A DNA stretch of 64,000 bases from Camarhynchus parvulus (GCF_901933205.1 NC_044577.1:496001-560000), one strand, 5' to 3'; positions 49,389 to 62,517 are shown, counted from the stretch's first letter. Numbers and translations: made by a program. Notes: a model not told the origin generated them from the sequence alone.

Positions 49389-49537
49389 GGCTTTGGGGAT
49401 GGTACTTCTGACTGTGCCCTTCCTGAGGACTCTAAAAGCTGAGCTTAGAAAACTGGATTTGCTGAAGGACAGGGCATCCTCTCCTCTCTGCTCCTGGGAA
49501 ATGGAAGAGCTTCCAGGCTGCCCTGGGGGTTCACAGC
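49389..49537 (+). repeat. 149-bp direct duplication, left copy
   Basis: Begins GGCTTTGGGGATGGTACTTC and ends GGGGGTTCACAGC. Its partner is at 50855-51003. The copies differ by three substitutions and two compensating single-base indels (about 97% identical). It ends 107 bp before the exon at 49645. It is not CR1 and was not recognised as any known element. Confidence 0.95.
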
Positions 49538-49573
49538 TTTGCCTTTGCCTTTGTCCCCTTCCCCACTCCCTGA

Positions 49574-50020
<447 letters not shown>

Positions 50021-50476
50021 TGAGTGTCTCCAGCCCCAAGTGTGTTTGCTGAGTGAGAAAAGTACCAAGAAAAAGTTCATTTCTTGGGGGATTTGCATTT
50101 TATGTGTGAGTTTGTACCTGAGGTAAATAAGGGGGTTTGTGCCAGGGCGAGCAGCGGGGCTTCCTGCAAGGGTTTGGTTCACACCTAGACAGTTCTCTTT
50201 CAGTCTGGCTTCTCCCTGCACGGTGGCTGAGCAGGTCAGTTACTCCTCAGGCCTGTATTATGTAAACCAGGTTGTTTGGCTTGGCTGTGCTCCTCAGCTC
50301 CGTAGCACATGCCCGAGCCAGCACAGCCCGGGCTCCCACCCCGGCCAGCTCGGGGCTGCTGCTGCCTTCGGGGAACAGCTCAGCTGTGAGAGCTCAGCCT
50401 CGCTCAGGGAGCTCTTCTGCTCACTGGCCCTGCTGGGAATCACTTCAGGACAGCAAAAAAAGCTTCTCTGGAAAGA

Positions 50477-50675
50477 TCACACAATCATTAAGGTTGGAAA
50501 AGATCCAAAGATCAGCCAACCTTCAACCAGCACTGCCAAGGCTGCCTGTAACCTGTGGCTCCAAGTGCCACATTCACAGGTTTTTTAAACACTTTCAGTG
50601 ATGGTGACTGACCACTGCCCTGGACAGCGTGTTCCAGGGCCTGACCAGCCTTTCAGTGATGAAGTTTTCCCCTTT
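50477..50675 (-). mobile_element. CR1 LINE, older antisense copy
   Basis: ACACAATCATTAAGGTTGGA, AAAGATCCAAAGATCAGCC, GTGCCACATTCACAGG and GACCACTGCCCTGGACAGCG are degraded blocks of the subfamily seen at 17148. Confidence 0.82.
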
Positions 50676-50854
50676 TGGAGATGTCCCACTAGGAACTGTA
50701 GCACCTGCCCTGCTGGATGGAGTCCCATCTGTGCAGTTGTCTCTGCTCCCCCTTGGCTTGGTTGCTTCATGAGTAACAAGCACTTCAGCTGCACAGGAGC
50801 CCAGTCAAAAATTGGCTCCAAGATATGGGTTCTCCCCAGGAAAGGTGCCCCTGT

Positions 50855-51003
50855 GGCTTTGGGATGGTACTTCTGACTGTGCCCTTCCTGGAGGACTCCA
50901 AAAGCTGAGCTTAGAAAACTGGATTTGCTGAAGGACAGGGCATCCTCTCTTCTCTGCTCCTGGGAAATGGAAGAGCTTCCAGGCTGCCCTGGGGATTCAC
51001 AGC
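50855..51003 (+). repeat. 149-bp direct duplication, right copy
   Basis: Begins GGCTTTGGGATGGTACTTCT and ends GGGGATTCACAGC; partner of 49389-49537, start to start 1,466 bp apart. Flanking sequence on neither side matches, so the duplicated unit is sharply bounded. No target-site duplication or tail was recognised. Confidence 0.95.
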
Positions 51004-52043
51004 GTTTCCACACAGGGAAGCATCCCTTGGCACCAAACCTATCACTTAGGGCCTGTGGGCAGCCTGATTCGTAGAGATTTTTAGCTCTCTCCTATGCCTT
51101 GTGGTACCAGGTGATCCCTTCCTACCCTGTTAGCATTACCACAGCAGAAATGGGCTTTGACATGCTCCCAAACCTGCCTGGCTCATCACCTCAGGGCACC
51201 TTGTCAGATTGGCTTTGAGCAGCAGTCACCCTTCTTGCTCCCAGTGTCCTGGAAGGGAATTCCTGCAGGAGAAGGAACACATCTGCACATCTCACCCAGT
51301 GCTGCTTCCCAAGCTGGGATCTCACCAAAGCTCCTGCTGGGTGAGCTCCTGCTGTCAGACAGGGGAATTAAGGATGATGGATGGAGCTAATCACATTATT
51401 AAAGAGTGGAAGCCACCAAACCCATTGTTGTTTTCCAGCAGGAGGACGTTCAGCTGATTTTGGTTTGCCAGAACGCTGGTGCTTGTTCTTTTTGGGCACC
51501 AGCATCAATCTCCTGGGCACTTGTCTGGGATACAAATGAGTTCACTTTTGTGAGGTTCAGGGGAGGATTTTTTTTCCTTTTTTTCATTGTTTTCTTTTAT
51601 TTTCCTTTCAACGCAACAGCACGTCAGGCTCTGGCACAGCAATATCCTGCAGAATTCCCAATGCCAAGAATGTTAAGTTGCTTGGAGAAGAAAGGCTCCT
51701 GAACAGTCTGGTGTAAACAAAAGGCAGGGAAGGCTGGAGCCCATCCTAAATAAAGTTCTTTATTACGGGTGAGCTTTTCAGATTTTTGGCACCAGGCAAG
51801 GCTCTGGCTTTGTGTTGGTAATTTAAAACCGCCATATCGTGTAGTCCAATTTTATTAAATTTGATTAAATATTTGCAGCTCAAATAACAGAACCCATCAC
51901 AATACAGCTCTGATTACCAGGGCTGGAATCCAACCAGCACCATTGCTGGGGAGAGGGCGGCTTACGGGGTGGTGGGAAGGCAGTTGGAATTATCATTTCT
52001 CCCAGTCTGCAGAGGTTGAGACATTTTTTGGAAGAATAAATAT

Positions 52044-52185
52044 TCCCCATCCCTGGAAGTGGCCCAGGCCATGTTGAATAGGGCTTGGAGCACCCTGGGA
52101 TAGAGGAAGGTGTCCCTGCTCGTGGCAAGGGTTGGAACAAGGTGAGCTTTAAGGTCCCTCCAACCAAAATAATTCCATGATTCCA
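52044..52185 (+). mobile_element. CR1 LINE 3' fragment
   Basis: Sense copy: CCCCATCCCTGGAAGTGGCC, GAAGGTGTCCCTGCTCGTGG, TTTAAGGTCCCTCCAACC and AATTCCATGATTCCA. Confidence 0.92.
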
Positions 52186-53097
52186 TCAAATTTGCCATTT
52201 CCCTGCATTTTAGCAACACTCTGTGTCTTTAATCTTATTTCAAGCATCCTGATGGTCACAGGTTATGGGAGAGGGAGGATGTGCAGGAAAGATATCTTCA
52301 GAGTGCTAGAAAGCCTTCAGCAGGGGGAACAGTCAGCTCCTGCAGCGTGCTCCCGATGCCTCCCATGCCCTGCAACCCAGCTCTCTCTGGTTTGTTTTCC
52401 TAAATTATGCTCCAGTTTCTTGGCTGTTTAGTTTCAGTGTGAAATTGTTTTCCTGGTGCAGTTGCTAATTGCTTGAATCCTGTTCTTAGCCTGGCTGGGG
52501 GATTGATTTCACTCTGCTCCCTCTCTCCAAGCACTTTGGGGCTCTTCCTTTATTTCACTGATCTTAGATCAGTTAGGTTGGTGCTGCTCCTGCCTTTGCT
52601 GTTAAATACCTGGATTAGCACAAGGATTTTTATTTCCCCTTCTGGGGAGTTTATTTTGTTCTTTTAAGGATTTAATGTCAGAGTTTTATTGACAGTTTTT
52701 GAGAGGGGAAATTCTAAGTGACCTCTTCTGCTCCCAGATCAAGGCTGGTGTCTCCCAAACATAATAACATTCATTATGTGCTGCACTGGGATCCTCTGAG
52801 GAAAATCTCTGGAGAATCCTTATGGAGTGATTTTAGCCTGTTTTGATAACCCCAAGAGCTGTTTGTCAACACCTGTCTTGGAGCTGCTGAAGTGGGGTTT
52901 AGCAGAGCTTTTCAGTTTTGCATTTCCAAGGAATCCTGTCCTCGTTTTTCTCCCCAGGAACGAGGTTGTTGATGGCATTCCCTGCTTTCTGAAATTTGAG
53001 CAGTGGATGTATTAGAACATGCTGTTACTTAGAAAGCTGACACCACCACCATCATGAAGATTTAAAGGGAATTATTTCACTTCTTAACATGCTTTTC

Positions 53098-53160
53098 CTC
53101 TTGGACTTGATGATCTTAGAGGGCTTTTCCAACCTAAATGATTCTGTGACTCCATGGTTC
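53098..53160 (+). mobile_element. Older CR1 3' tail
   Basis: CTCTTGGACTTGATGATCTT, AGAGGGCTTTTCCAACCTAA and ATGATTCTGTGACTCC. Confidence 0.82.
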
Positions 53161-53679
53161 TTTTTCCATGCAAAAGAGAGGAGCCTGAGAGAGGAAAGCA
53201 TCCAGCAATCCTGTGAGGTTGTTGGTATTGCAGGAAACTGGAGTTGTTTGGGTATTATTTGCACTAAGCAGGTGAAATTGGTGTGAACTTGTTGCATTTA
53301 GAAAGAAATAAAAGGGAAAATGAAAGGATTTGTCAACAATTATAATGCTGCATTTGTTGAGGAAAGCATAATGTCCCTCTGAGCTGGTTCTGATTATTGC
53401 AGTGTTTGGAGTGGTTTGTTTTAGCACAAAAGGTTGTTTGGAAGGAAATAGAAAATAGTCAGAAACCCTGGTGTAATGTGGGAGTATAATCAGAGGAAAT
53501 CTTGGAGCTCTGTGTGGCATGGAGTGTCGCTGCAGTTCGAGAGCATCTCTGCCTCCCCACCCACATTGCCCTTGCAGCCAGCATGGAAACCTGGCTTCCC
53601 ACACACTGAGAGGAGGCCCTGACCCCCAGAGAAATCCCTGCTGGAAATACCCTGTGCTGCTCCAAGGGGAGGATGTCAG

Positions 53680-53915
53680 TCTGTCTGATCCAAAAATAAC
53701 ACTTAGCTTGGATTTTGGGGAAGATTTCTTGCCTGGGAAGGTGCTCAGGCACTGGAGCAGGCTGCACAGGGCAGGGGTGGAATCACCATCCCTGGAAGTG
53801 TTCACAAAATGGGCTGTGGCACTGGGGAACAGGGTTTGGGGGATGATGGATTGATGGCTGCACCTTGGTCATCTCAGATGTCTTGTCCAGCCTTATCAAT
53901 TGTGGAATCATGAAG
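53680..53915 (+). mobile_element. Older CR1 3' region
   Basis: Sense copy: GCACTGGAGCAGGCTGCACA, GGGGTGGAATCACCATCCC, TGGAAGTGTTCACAAAATGG, GGGGGATGATGGATTGATGG and TGCACCTTGGTCATCTCAGA; the tail is degraded. Confidence 0.78.
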
Positions 53916-54095
53916 ACACTTCTGGTGAGTGGTGCACCAGAAGAGAAACCTCTTCCAGGAGGAGACCAAACAAAATCTTGTGGTTTAGTGTCACCTTTGG
54001 GGGATCCCAGTCACTCAGGGAACCCACCCTCCTCCCCCTCAGTCCTCCCAGCTCCATCTCTGCTCCCCAGGGGCTGCCAGGGGCCTGCACTGTTC

Positions 54096-54320
54096 ATGGA
54101 ATGCCAGGATGGGGTTGGAGGGAAACTCAAAGCCCATCCCATTCATGGGCAGAGACACCTTCCACTGTCCCAGGGTGCTCCAAGCCCTGTCCAGCCTGGC
54201 TTTGGGCACTGCCAGGGATCCTGGGGCAGCCACAGCTGCTCTGGGCAGTGCCAGGGCCTGCCCACCCTCCCAGGGAACAATTCCTAATTCCCAATATCCC
54301 ATCCATCCCTCTCCCTCCTC
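54096..54320 (-). mobile_element. CR1 LINE 3' region
   Basis: Antisense copy: GGGGTTGGAGGGAAACTCAA, TGTCCCAGGGTGCTCCAAGC, TGCCCACCCTCCCAGGGAAC and CCCAATATCCCATCCATCCC. Confidence 0.93.
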
Positions 54321-54426
54321 CAGCTTAAGCTCCTTCTCTCATGGAGTTTTCTTATGGATGTTAGAAGGGGGAGACAAGATAATTCAGTTGGCTTTTGCCT
54401 GACTATTAAACTTCATCTGGAACATC

Positions 54427-54458
54427 ATAATAATAATAATAACAATAATAATAATAAC

Positions 54459-54516
<58 letters not shown>
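54427..54516. repeat. (AAT)n microsatellite, about 30 units
   Basis: About 90 bp of AAT trinucleotides with two early AAC interruptions and then a pure run of about 20 units. It is open in several frames (poly-Asn on +, poly-Ile on -), which is not coding evidence. Confidence 0.97.
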
Positions 54517-54517
<1 letters not shown>

Positions 54518-54719
54518 CATTCCTTTCCAGTCCCCACCTGCTGAACTGAAGATGTTCAGGGGCTGGGAGCAGGGGTTTCATGCTGCATTGTTTGCTTTTA
54601 TTCCACAAATGTAGATGGGCAGTGGGAACAGGGCAAACTCTGCCCGGGACTTGGTGGGGTTTTGACTTCCAGAGACTTAATGTCCAATTAGTTCAGCAGC
54701 TTAGGGGCTGCAATTCTAG

Positions 54720-54737
54720 GAAAAAAAAAAAAAAAAC
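54720..54737. repeat. Poly-A run
   Basis: About 17 A followed by CAAACAAAC. Confidence 0.7.
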
Positions 54738-56064
54738 AAACAATGGGAATGACATAAATGTTGGAAGAATTGGATTACATGGGTCCTGCTGCACACAGTG
54801 ATGTATAAGAGGGGTGACTTGGTTTGGAGCCTGTGAAAACCAGGGAAGCTTTTGGCTTATGTTCTGGTTATTAATTTACTCGGAGGAAAACAAAATATTC
54901 TTTGTATAAATCCTTATTATAGGCCAAATTAAGTATGTCAGTGCTTAAGAAATCCCACTGGCTTTGTGGGAGCTGACTCAGATTTGGGCATGGGCTTCAT
55001 TTGTTTGCTGGAGGGGAATTTTTCTAATTTTATGGCATTTGTTTTAACTACTTCACCTGGAGATGTGAAGGAGATGGAGGAGCAGTAATTTTTTAACTTA
55101 GGTTTGGTAGTTCAGTCTCCAGTTTTTAAATTTACTCCAGTTAACAAGGCTTTTTTTGGGCATATTGCCTGGCAGGGTGAATTTGGGGAGATTTCTAATG
55201 GAATTGGTACTCCTGAGGCAGCATTGAGCCTGCACTGACTGTCAGGTATTGATGCTTCTGTGTTGTTTAAATTCCTGTTTTATACTTGTGAAAGATAGCT
55301 CTCTTCAGCTTTAAAATATTTTTCTTATATAATAGTTTAAAAAACCATGTGAACAAGCCTAAATTATTTTACTATAAAAGAGGTTTTATGTAAATTCTGT
55401 GAGTTTGAGGCTGTGCTGAATTTTAATTCGCCTACTTTGGGCTCTGGAGCACCCAATTAAATCCGTGTAGGGATTATGCTCTCTGAGGTCCTGATGCCAT
55501 GTTAGATTTGGCATTATATCTGAGGGATAAACAACAGAATCAGAGCAGGGCTTTAAATAGACCTTTTGGTGTTTTGAAACTCCAGCCCCTAGCAGAAGGG
55601 GAAAACACAGAGTGATTTTGCCTTAAAATAGATTAATCTGACAAATTCCAATACGTTGCTTTGGCAATCACTTACGCTGGAGGTATTTTCTCTTTGAAGG
55701 CTGTCATCTCCCATGTTTGTTCACCTCTTTGTTAGATGGAAGGAGGTTTTTATTGTGGCTTAAAATATGGGGTGTGTTAGGTAATCTGTGACCCCAAATC
55801 TTTTGTTTCCCTGCTCATTTTTAGGGTGTTCCGAACCGATTCCTTCTGTGTATTTAAAAGCCACCTAATTAATTGTGTGTTCCCAACAGAAACCATCCCT
55901 CATCTGAACACCAAGAATAAAATTTTGGGCTGAAATGCAGTTTTTATTGCCATGTTTTCCTTTGTCAGGGGACAGATCCCTCCAACAGATGTGGCATAGG
56001 CTTAGATTTCCTTGATTTAAAATGGGCATATCAGCATCCAGCTGTGGCACCTTCCCCTTCCCCA

Positions 56065-56118
56065 GAATCCCAGAGTGGTTTTGTTGGAGGGGACCTTAGA
56101 GATCATCTCATTCCAGCC
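56065..56118 (-). mobile_element. CR1 LINE 3' tail
   Basis: Antisense: AGAATCCCAGAGTGGTTTTG, TTGGAGGGGACCTTAGAGAT and CATCTCATTCCAGCC. Confidence 0.82.
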
Positions 56119-56579
56119 ATGAGTGTGGCATCCAGGCAGCTATTAATGCTCAGAAACTGGGACAAATTAAAGCTGGGAATGTAAGGATGTGGGATGAGGT
56201 GTGTACCCAAACACTGCTTTTAAAAGCATGCCAACTTCTGTTTTGAAGAGAGCTCACAGAAGCTGCTGCTTGGAGCCTGAGCTTGTGTTTGAACTGGTCC
56301 AGTCTTTATTATTGCCCTGGGAGCAGATTTGCATTCAGTGCCCTGCCATTTTAAATGCAAATTCTCTCTCTGGAAGATAATTCCACCCTTGCTAATGCAC
56401 TTCATTCAGCATTTGAAGCATCATCTTGAGGAAGCATTTTTTTTAGCACTCCCTTTATCTCTTGCTGGTATTTTTCTGTCCAAAACATTCACAAAAAAGC
56501 TCTTTCCTTTATTTTTAACATTTTTCTTCCTCCCCAAAATTCCATCAAAGCTCTGTGTTGATGGCTTAACTCCAAGCAT

Positions 56580-56720
56580 TTGATCTTGAATTCATCAGCC
56601 TTCTGATTTTTCGAGCCCTGCAATTAACGTGGACGGGCTTGATCTTCGACGTGACCTGGTGGTCAAGGGAAACATAGCTGCAGCCAGACTGAGTTGATTC
56701 AAATCAGTTTGTAAACCCTG
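56580..56720. promoter_or_regulatory. Candidate conserved block with everted nuclear-receptor half-sites
   Basis: Repeat-free, CpG-retaining block (TTTTCGAGCC, AACGTGGACGGGC, CTTCGACGTGACC). TGACCTGGTGGTCA at 56652-56665 is a perfect palindrome-like pair of TGACC/GGTCA half-sites in everted order. Receptor binding is only a guess. Confidence 0.25.
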
Positions 56721-57251
56721 TTTTAATTCTCCCAAAGACAGGTAGATCATTGGCCCTGGAGTGTGTTGGTTGGTCCTGGAGTGAGCACAGGATTTGCTGC
56801 TTCAAAGGGATTAAGTGGTGGGGCTGTTGAGGAAGGGAGAGGATGGGGCTGCTTCACTCAGCTCTGTCAGGAGCCCTCAAACCCTCCAGCAGGTATTTCA
56901 CTCAGGGCTCAGGAGACCAGAAAGCTCCCAGAGGAAATCATCTTGCAGGAGGAGTGTTGAATTAAAGCTTTGTGCCCCTGATGGAGGTTTGATAACGCGT
57001 GCGCTGTCACCGGCTGCGCTGGCCCCAGGGCCGCTGGGGCTTCCCAGCAGCTCTGCCCTGGCTTTTTGGGAGCTCAGGATTTGTGTTTTGGAGGGAGTCT
57101 CTCAAAAGTGTGGTGTACACAAGGCTATGGTCACAGGAAATGCATCCACACCTGCCCTGGGCAGTCTGGAACTTCCCAGGTGTGAGATGTGCTGTTAGAT
57201 AGGGTTGAACTGTGGGGCTGTGATGATGTAACCCCAAGCTGCTTCCCAAAG

Positions 57252-57275
57252 AAACAAACAAACAAACAAACAAAC
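57252..57275. repeat. (AAAC)6 microsatellite
   Basis: Six perfect AAAC units. Confidence 0.92.
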
Positions 57276-57820
57276 CTCCTCCTCCCTGGCTGTGGCTTTC
57301 CTTGGCCACACTCTCATGCCTTTTCCCTTGAGTTGACACTGGCTCCAGCTGACACAAGGAACCAGCAGGGGAGACAATCACCTGATTTGCTTGTGGGGTT
57401 TGATTTTGGTGTTTTCTTTTCCCATGCTTTGGCGTCCCTCCCTCAGCCTGCTCACCCTGGGGTCGGATGACTCGAGGGTGTGGAACTGCCTGTTCCAGCA
57501 GCACATCAGAGATTACCAACAGCAGCATCTCAGCTGGCTCAGCCATTCCTCTGCTGGATCCCATCAGCTGGGTTTGCCACTGGCCTGGGAGCAAGTTGGG
57601 CAGAGGGCACACTCTGCACTAATCCAGAGTCTGTGTCTTCACTCAGAGAAGACTTTGCAGGATGATTATTACATTTTTAATTCAAATGCCTGTCATTGTT
57701 GTTGAATTCAGATGTTGCATGGGCTGGGACCTGTTTGTTACATTAAAAATCTGTTCCAAATATTTGTTAGCAAATGACTTAATTTAATTTAGCTTCCTGC
57801 AAACGCTCGACCGCGGCCAA

Positions 57821-57850
57821 CTCAGCTCAGCTCAACTCAACTCAGCTCAG
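57821..57850 (+). repeat. CTCAG/CTCAA pentamer tract
   Basis: Six pentamers in the order CTCAG, CTCAG, CTCAA, CTCAA, CTCAG, CTCAG, 60-89 nt before the exon at 57910. Each resembles the loose branch-point pattern YTNAY. Confidence 0.85.
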
Positions 57851-57880
57851 CTGCAGGCTGAGTAAAACACAGCTGAGACA

Positions 57881-58055
<175 letters not shown>

Positions 58056-58632
58056 TGACAATTCCTCAGTCCTTCAGCCCCTTCTCCCTTCCCAAAATGT
58101 CTCCTTGGTGTGCTTCAGCAGTGCTGGAACTCAGCTTAGGGCACTGGAATTGTCCAGCCTGGCCTCGTCCCCATCTGCAGTTCCCATCTCTGCTCCCTTT
58201 GAGTTGGGACACACCTGGAGCTGTGTCACTTAGGATGGAAAATACGAACAGATTCTTGAGCCGGGAATTTTATACATACAGCTGGATAAAACTTTTTTTT
58301 TGAACTACTCAACTGACAGTTTCTTGTTGAAAAGTCCTGTCCTTCCAGAACCAAAGTTTTGCAAGTGAGATCAGAGCAAAGAACACGATGAGATTACCAT
58401 AAAGTTAATTCTTAGCACCATCTAGGGATGTCTCTGTGTAAGTACCACCCAGTGACAGCTTTGCCAGGCTTGTCTGGCTCTGAGGCACACGGTCATCACT
58501 CCATCAAACTCAAAGTGAGCTCCCTTTAGACAGGGGAGTGGCCTTGGGAGACTCTGGGGTGCCTCAGCACTTCTCTGGGTCAGAGCCTCTCTGTTTGCAG
58601 AGGGGAAGGAGAATTTCGAGAGCTAAACGTTG

Positions 58633-58760
58633 TGGAATCATAAAATATCCCAAGTTGGAAGGCATCCACAAGGATAATCCAGTCCAACCCTAGGCCTGCA
58701 CAGGACACCACAAAAATCCCAGCCTGTGCCTGAGGGTGTTTTCCATGAGTTTTCTGGCCT
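58633..58760 (-). mobile_element. Older CR1 3' fragment, distinct subfamily
   Basis: Antisense: GGAATCATAAAATATCCCAA, GTTGGAAGGCATCCACAAGG, ATAATCCAGTCCAACCCTAG and CCTGCACAGGACACCACAAA. This terminus differs from the CCAACCCAAACC type that dominates the window. Confidence 0.82.
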
Positions 58761-59073
58761 TTCAGACCTGAAAATCCAATTTCCTTCACTCACACAGTGC
58801 TGTATGGCACATGGCTCCTGGGATAAATCAGCCTCTGCTGGCTGACCATTTTTCCCTGCAATGACATCAGAAATGGCAGTGGAAGCTCCCAATTCTCACT
58901 GGCATGGACACAGTTCAAGAAGCCACCCTGGAGCTTGTTAGAAAAGTATCTGAGTTGTCATGGTAAGAGGGGACTTTTAAATGGAAAATAAGTTTTAAAA
59001 ACAGTCCCACTTTAGGGAATAGAAATGATGTTTAATCCCTGAAGAACACAGGGGGTTCTGGTGGGACACTTTA

Positions 59074-59262
59074 CACTTGACCAGGTTGCTCCACCCTGGT
59101 TTTGAGCATTTCCAGGGATGGGGCAGCCACAGTTTCTCTGGACACCTTGTGCCAGGGCTTTATCACCCTCAGAGAGAAGAATTCCTTCCTCCAATTCCCT
59201 CTAAGCCTGCCCTGTGGCAGTGGGAAGCCATTCCCCCTGTCCTGCCCCTCCAGGCCCTTGTA
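59074..59262 (-). mobile_element. CR1 LINE 3' fragment
   Basis: Antisense: CTTGACCAGGTTGCTCCACC, GGATGGGGCAGCCACAGTTT, CACCTTGTGCCAGGGCTTTA and CAGTGGGAAGCCATTCCCC. Confidence 0.9.
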
Positions 59263-59854
59263 AAAATCAGCTTTTATTCCTCCTGGAGCAATGAGGAGCC
59301 TGCTGCAGCCTCAGCCACTGCAGCTGCTGGGAGATTCTCCTGCTGCAAATGCTTGGGGGCGAGGAAAGTTCAAATGAAAAGGTTTGAATGTTATTAACCT
59401 TCCCAAATAAAAGGAGGAGCACTGGCAGCTGTGCCATGGAGCAGGTGAGAGACCTTCTGAGGGAGGTCTGATGCAAGGAGATGTCTTTAGGGAAAGAGGG
59501 TGAGAGAGGCACTTCCAGAAGAATGAAGCAGAACAACTCTGACATCCTCCAGTCTGACCTCTTCAAACCTTCCATGCCTTTTATTATCTTTCAATCATAT
59601 TTCGAGTTATTAATACACTCCAAGGGAAATCCCCATGGGGAGAAGACTTAAATATGCTGAGTGGGTACTTGGATAAACCATTTGAAAGTGTTTGTTGGTA
59701 TTTTAAGAGCCCTGGGAAGATTTAGGGGGAAGAAGGGGAGGAGGGGGAGGGCTGCTTTCATCCAAAACAAAACTTGAGGGGTTGTTATCTGTCTAAATAC
59801 CATCACAGAGATGGTTTCTGATGCTAAAAGTTGGGTTTGGGATGTGTTTTTCAG

Positions 59855-59967
59855 ACTCTGCATGCAACAGCGCTCCTGGATCTGGTCCCAGCTCTCCAAA
59901 CAACAGCTCCAACAACATCAGCACTGAGAATGGAATTGCAGGATCAGTCACCAGTATCCAGGCAGAG
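59855..59967 (+). CDS. HDAC4: HDAC4 coding exon, residues 289-326: Ser/Asn/Pro-rich linker
   Basis: 113-nt exon after TGTTTTTCAG; AC completes Asp289, then 37 codons (Ser290-Glu326) ending on a codon boundary. The donor is GTAAGC. It starts at the caspase cleavage point (cleavage after Asp289) and continues [19 protein letters not shown]. Ser298 and Ser302, reported GSK3-type phosphosites linked to HDAC4 turnover in mammals, are present in GSGPSSP. The rest, [17 protein letters not shown], is less conserved: compared with recalled human HDAC4 it differs at several positions, as expected for a disordered linker. Phase and sequence fit the preceding exon with either of its donors. Confidence 0.97.
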
Positions 59968-61079
59968 GTAAGCCCCCCTTCCCTGTGCTGTGTAACACCC
60001 CTCAGCTCTGGGAGAGTTTGGGAACTAAACCACACAAAGGGAAAAGCCTGACTTGTGACTCGGAGCAGACTTTGGGAATTACCTCTCAGCCTGGAGGATG
60101 CCTTATCTGTTTATTAAATCTGGTTTGGGCCAGCTCACAGGCAGCTTGTGGTAGCTTGCAGTGGTTTTGTAGTGAGGAGAAAGTAAAAATAAAGGGATTC
60201 AGCAAGGTCAAATGCAAGTAGTTTAGTGTTTGGGGACTTTATTCCTGTATATAGGGTGGATTTATTGTGTGCAGTAGGATGGTCTAAATATGTCCAAACC
60301 ATAATTGGATTAAAGGGGATGGATTTAAACTTTCCCTCCACAACTGGGGATCTGAAAGCTTGGTGCCTTGTGCTGGTTTATAATCCCATAAATTTTCCCC
60401 ATCACTTGAGGCATTGCTGGATGGCCAGGGCAGGCTGAGGTGGGGTTGGATTGAGCACAGCAGCTCCTGTGTTCAGGAATCTGGGAGCCAAGCCTTTCCA
60501 AAGGGTCTGGGCCATGTGAGCTGGCTCCCACTACAAACTGTGCCTCCAGAAAACCAGTGTGGTTGTCTGATGTTACTGGTGCATTTCTTTTCATCCAGCT
60601 TCCCATTAGCTGTTCTCCCCATGAATAGAGTCTGTCTTAACACCAGGGCTCCAAAAACAGGCTGGGGCTTGTTCTCCACAAATATTCCTTTAGAATTGAA
60701 AAGGCCTTCTGATGGTGGAAATGTCAGCCCTTATTGCTTTCTAGTTTTGTACAGATTTGCACTTTATTTTTATTTCTAATGTAGTGTGACAGTATTTAAT
60801 ATGGGGAACATGCCTCCTTCTCCACCCTCTGCCCTGCCAAATGATGCAGCACACATTCCAGCCACTCTAGTCCATAGCAAACCTCACAGATTTAGGTAAT
60901 TAGTGTGAAAATTAAGATGGTGGGAGCTTCACTTGCCCCAGGAGAACAAGCACTGAGTTTTGGTTTTGCTGATCAGTCTTGTCTGTCCTTAGCAAACTGC
61001 AAATTCCCAGTTACTGCTGTAGTGGGTTTCACAATTTTTTTGTGACATAAACAGAGCAGGCAACTTCCCAAAAGTCCCT

Positions 61080-61137
61080 GCAGGGGATTGGAATCAGGTG
61101 CTCTTTAAGGTCCCTTCCAGCCCAAACCATTCCATGA
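61080..61137 (+). mobile_element. CR1 LINE 3' tail
   Basis: Sense tail: GGGGATTGGAATCAGGTGCT, CTTTAAGGTCCCTTCCAGCC and CAAACCATTCCATGAGG. Confidence 0.88.
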
Positions 61138-62351
61138 GGTCAGAGTGAGCTCCTGCAGGTAAATGTGAAGCTGGAGCGTCCTCCTCATCCATTTGATCTT
61201 TCAGCTTAATAATTAGAGCTGATCATCTGCGGCTAGACCACCAACACCTAATGAAATGGACACTGACCACAGGGAAAAGTCTTTTCTATCAACTGCTTGT
61301 AGTGCAGCTGTAATTTTGTGACTTAGGCTGAGGCACCAGCAGTACAAATGATTTGGAAAAAAAAAAAAACCCTGTCCTGCCCAAGCCTTTCCCCTTCCCA
61401 AAGAAAAAGAACTCAGCATTCATGTCATGTGATCCCAGCTGATCCATTGGCCTGTATTTGGGAAAAAGAATCAGTGGGGTTTGGTGTCTTTAAAATCCTC
61501 TTCTTCAGTAGGAGTTGTATGACCTGGGGACTCAGGTGTTGGAGATTCCTTTCATACCAATGGGCCAGGACTTTCCATGCTCCCACCATTCAATGTTTGA
61601 AAATATTTGAGTGTTTCTGAAAAGATCATGCTGTGTTTCATTCTTAGCTTCATGTTTCATTTGAAATGAGAAGTATATCTCACTGTTCTTAGCTTGCTGC
61701 ATCAGCCCTTGAACCAGGTGTGTTGGAAGATGGTGCCCAAGTTGATTATTTGGGTGCCTTCAGTGGGGAAAGACTGCAGCCCTGCCTCCCTTAAAGCAGA
61801 CACTTTCTGGTTTGAAATACTGTTTTTAAAGGTTTTTCCCTCTCTGAGAGGCACACAGCATTCCCTGCCATTGCAGTTGGTACAAGGCTGTAAAAACTGC
61901 TGGAGTACAGCTGCAGGCTGTGCATTCAGAAATGGCTGTGTGCAATTCAGCCCAGAGGTGGGAGCTGTGTGTTTAAAGTGCTGATAATGCTGCCAAATCC
62001 CATATGCTCAGAGCATCAAGCTGCTGTGTTCTTCTCTCCTCTGTTTTCTATATCAAATCCCCAGGAGAGGCTTTGAGGCACAACTCCAGAGTATTGATTG
62101 TTCAAAGGAAAAATGGATGTAGTTTTGTTTCATTTATGATATCAGTAAAATATTTCATTCCTCTGCTGACAATAAGTATCTTATTTTCAATGGCACACTG
62201 ACATTATGTAATTTAAATTAAAGCAAAATTGCCAGGAGTGTTCAAAAATCACTTGGAAAGAGAAGTGTGTGGGTACAAATAATCACATGGAGAGTCACTT
62301 TAGATTAGAGAGAAAAATGAAGTTTTTTACAATGAGTCTGTTAAAAATAAG

Positions 62352-62517
62352 GCACAGGCTGTCCAGAGAAGCTCTGGCTGCCTCATCCCTGGAAGTGTCC
62401 ACAGTCAGGCTGGATTTTGGGCTTGGAGCACCCTGAGATAGTGGAAGGTGTCCCTGCCCATTGCAGGGGGTGGAACAGCCTGGTCTTGAACAATTCCAGG
62501 GATGGGACAGCCACGAC
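62352..62517. mobile_element. CR1 fold-back: sense piece joined to antisense piece
   Basis: 62352-62474 is sense (CCAGAGAAGCTCTGGCTGCC, GGAAGGTGTCCCTGCCCATT). 62475-62517 is antisense (CAGCCTGGTCTTGAACAATT, GGGATGGGACAGCCAC). Neither half keeps its tail; compare 18158-18262. Confidence 0.75.

Noticed and set aside
54354..54614. Poly-asparagine and poly-isoleucine frames
   Set aside because: Translation of the AAT microsatellite.
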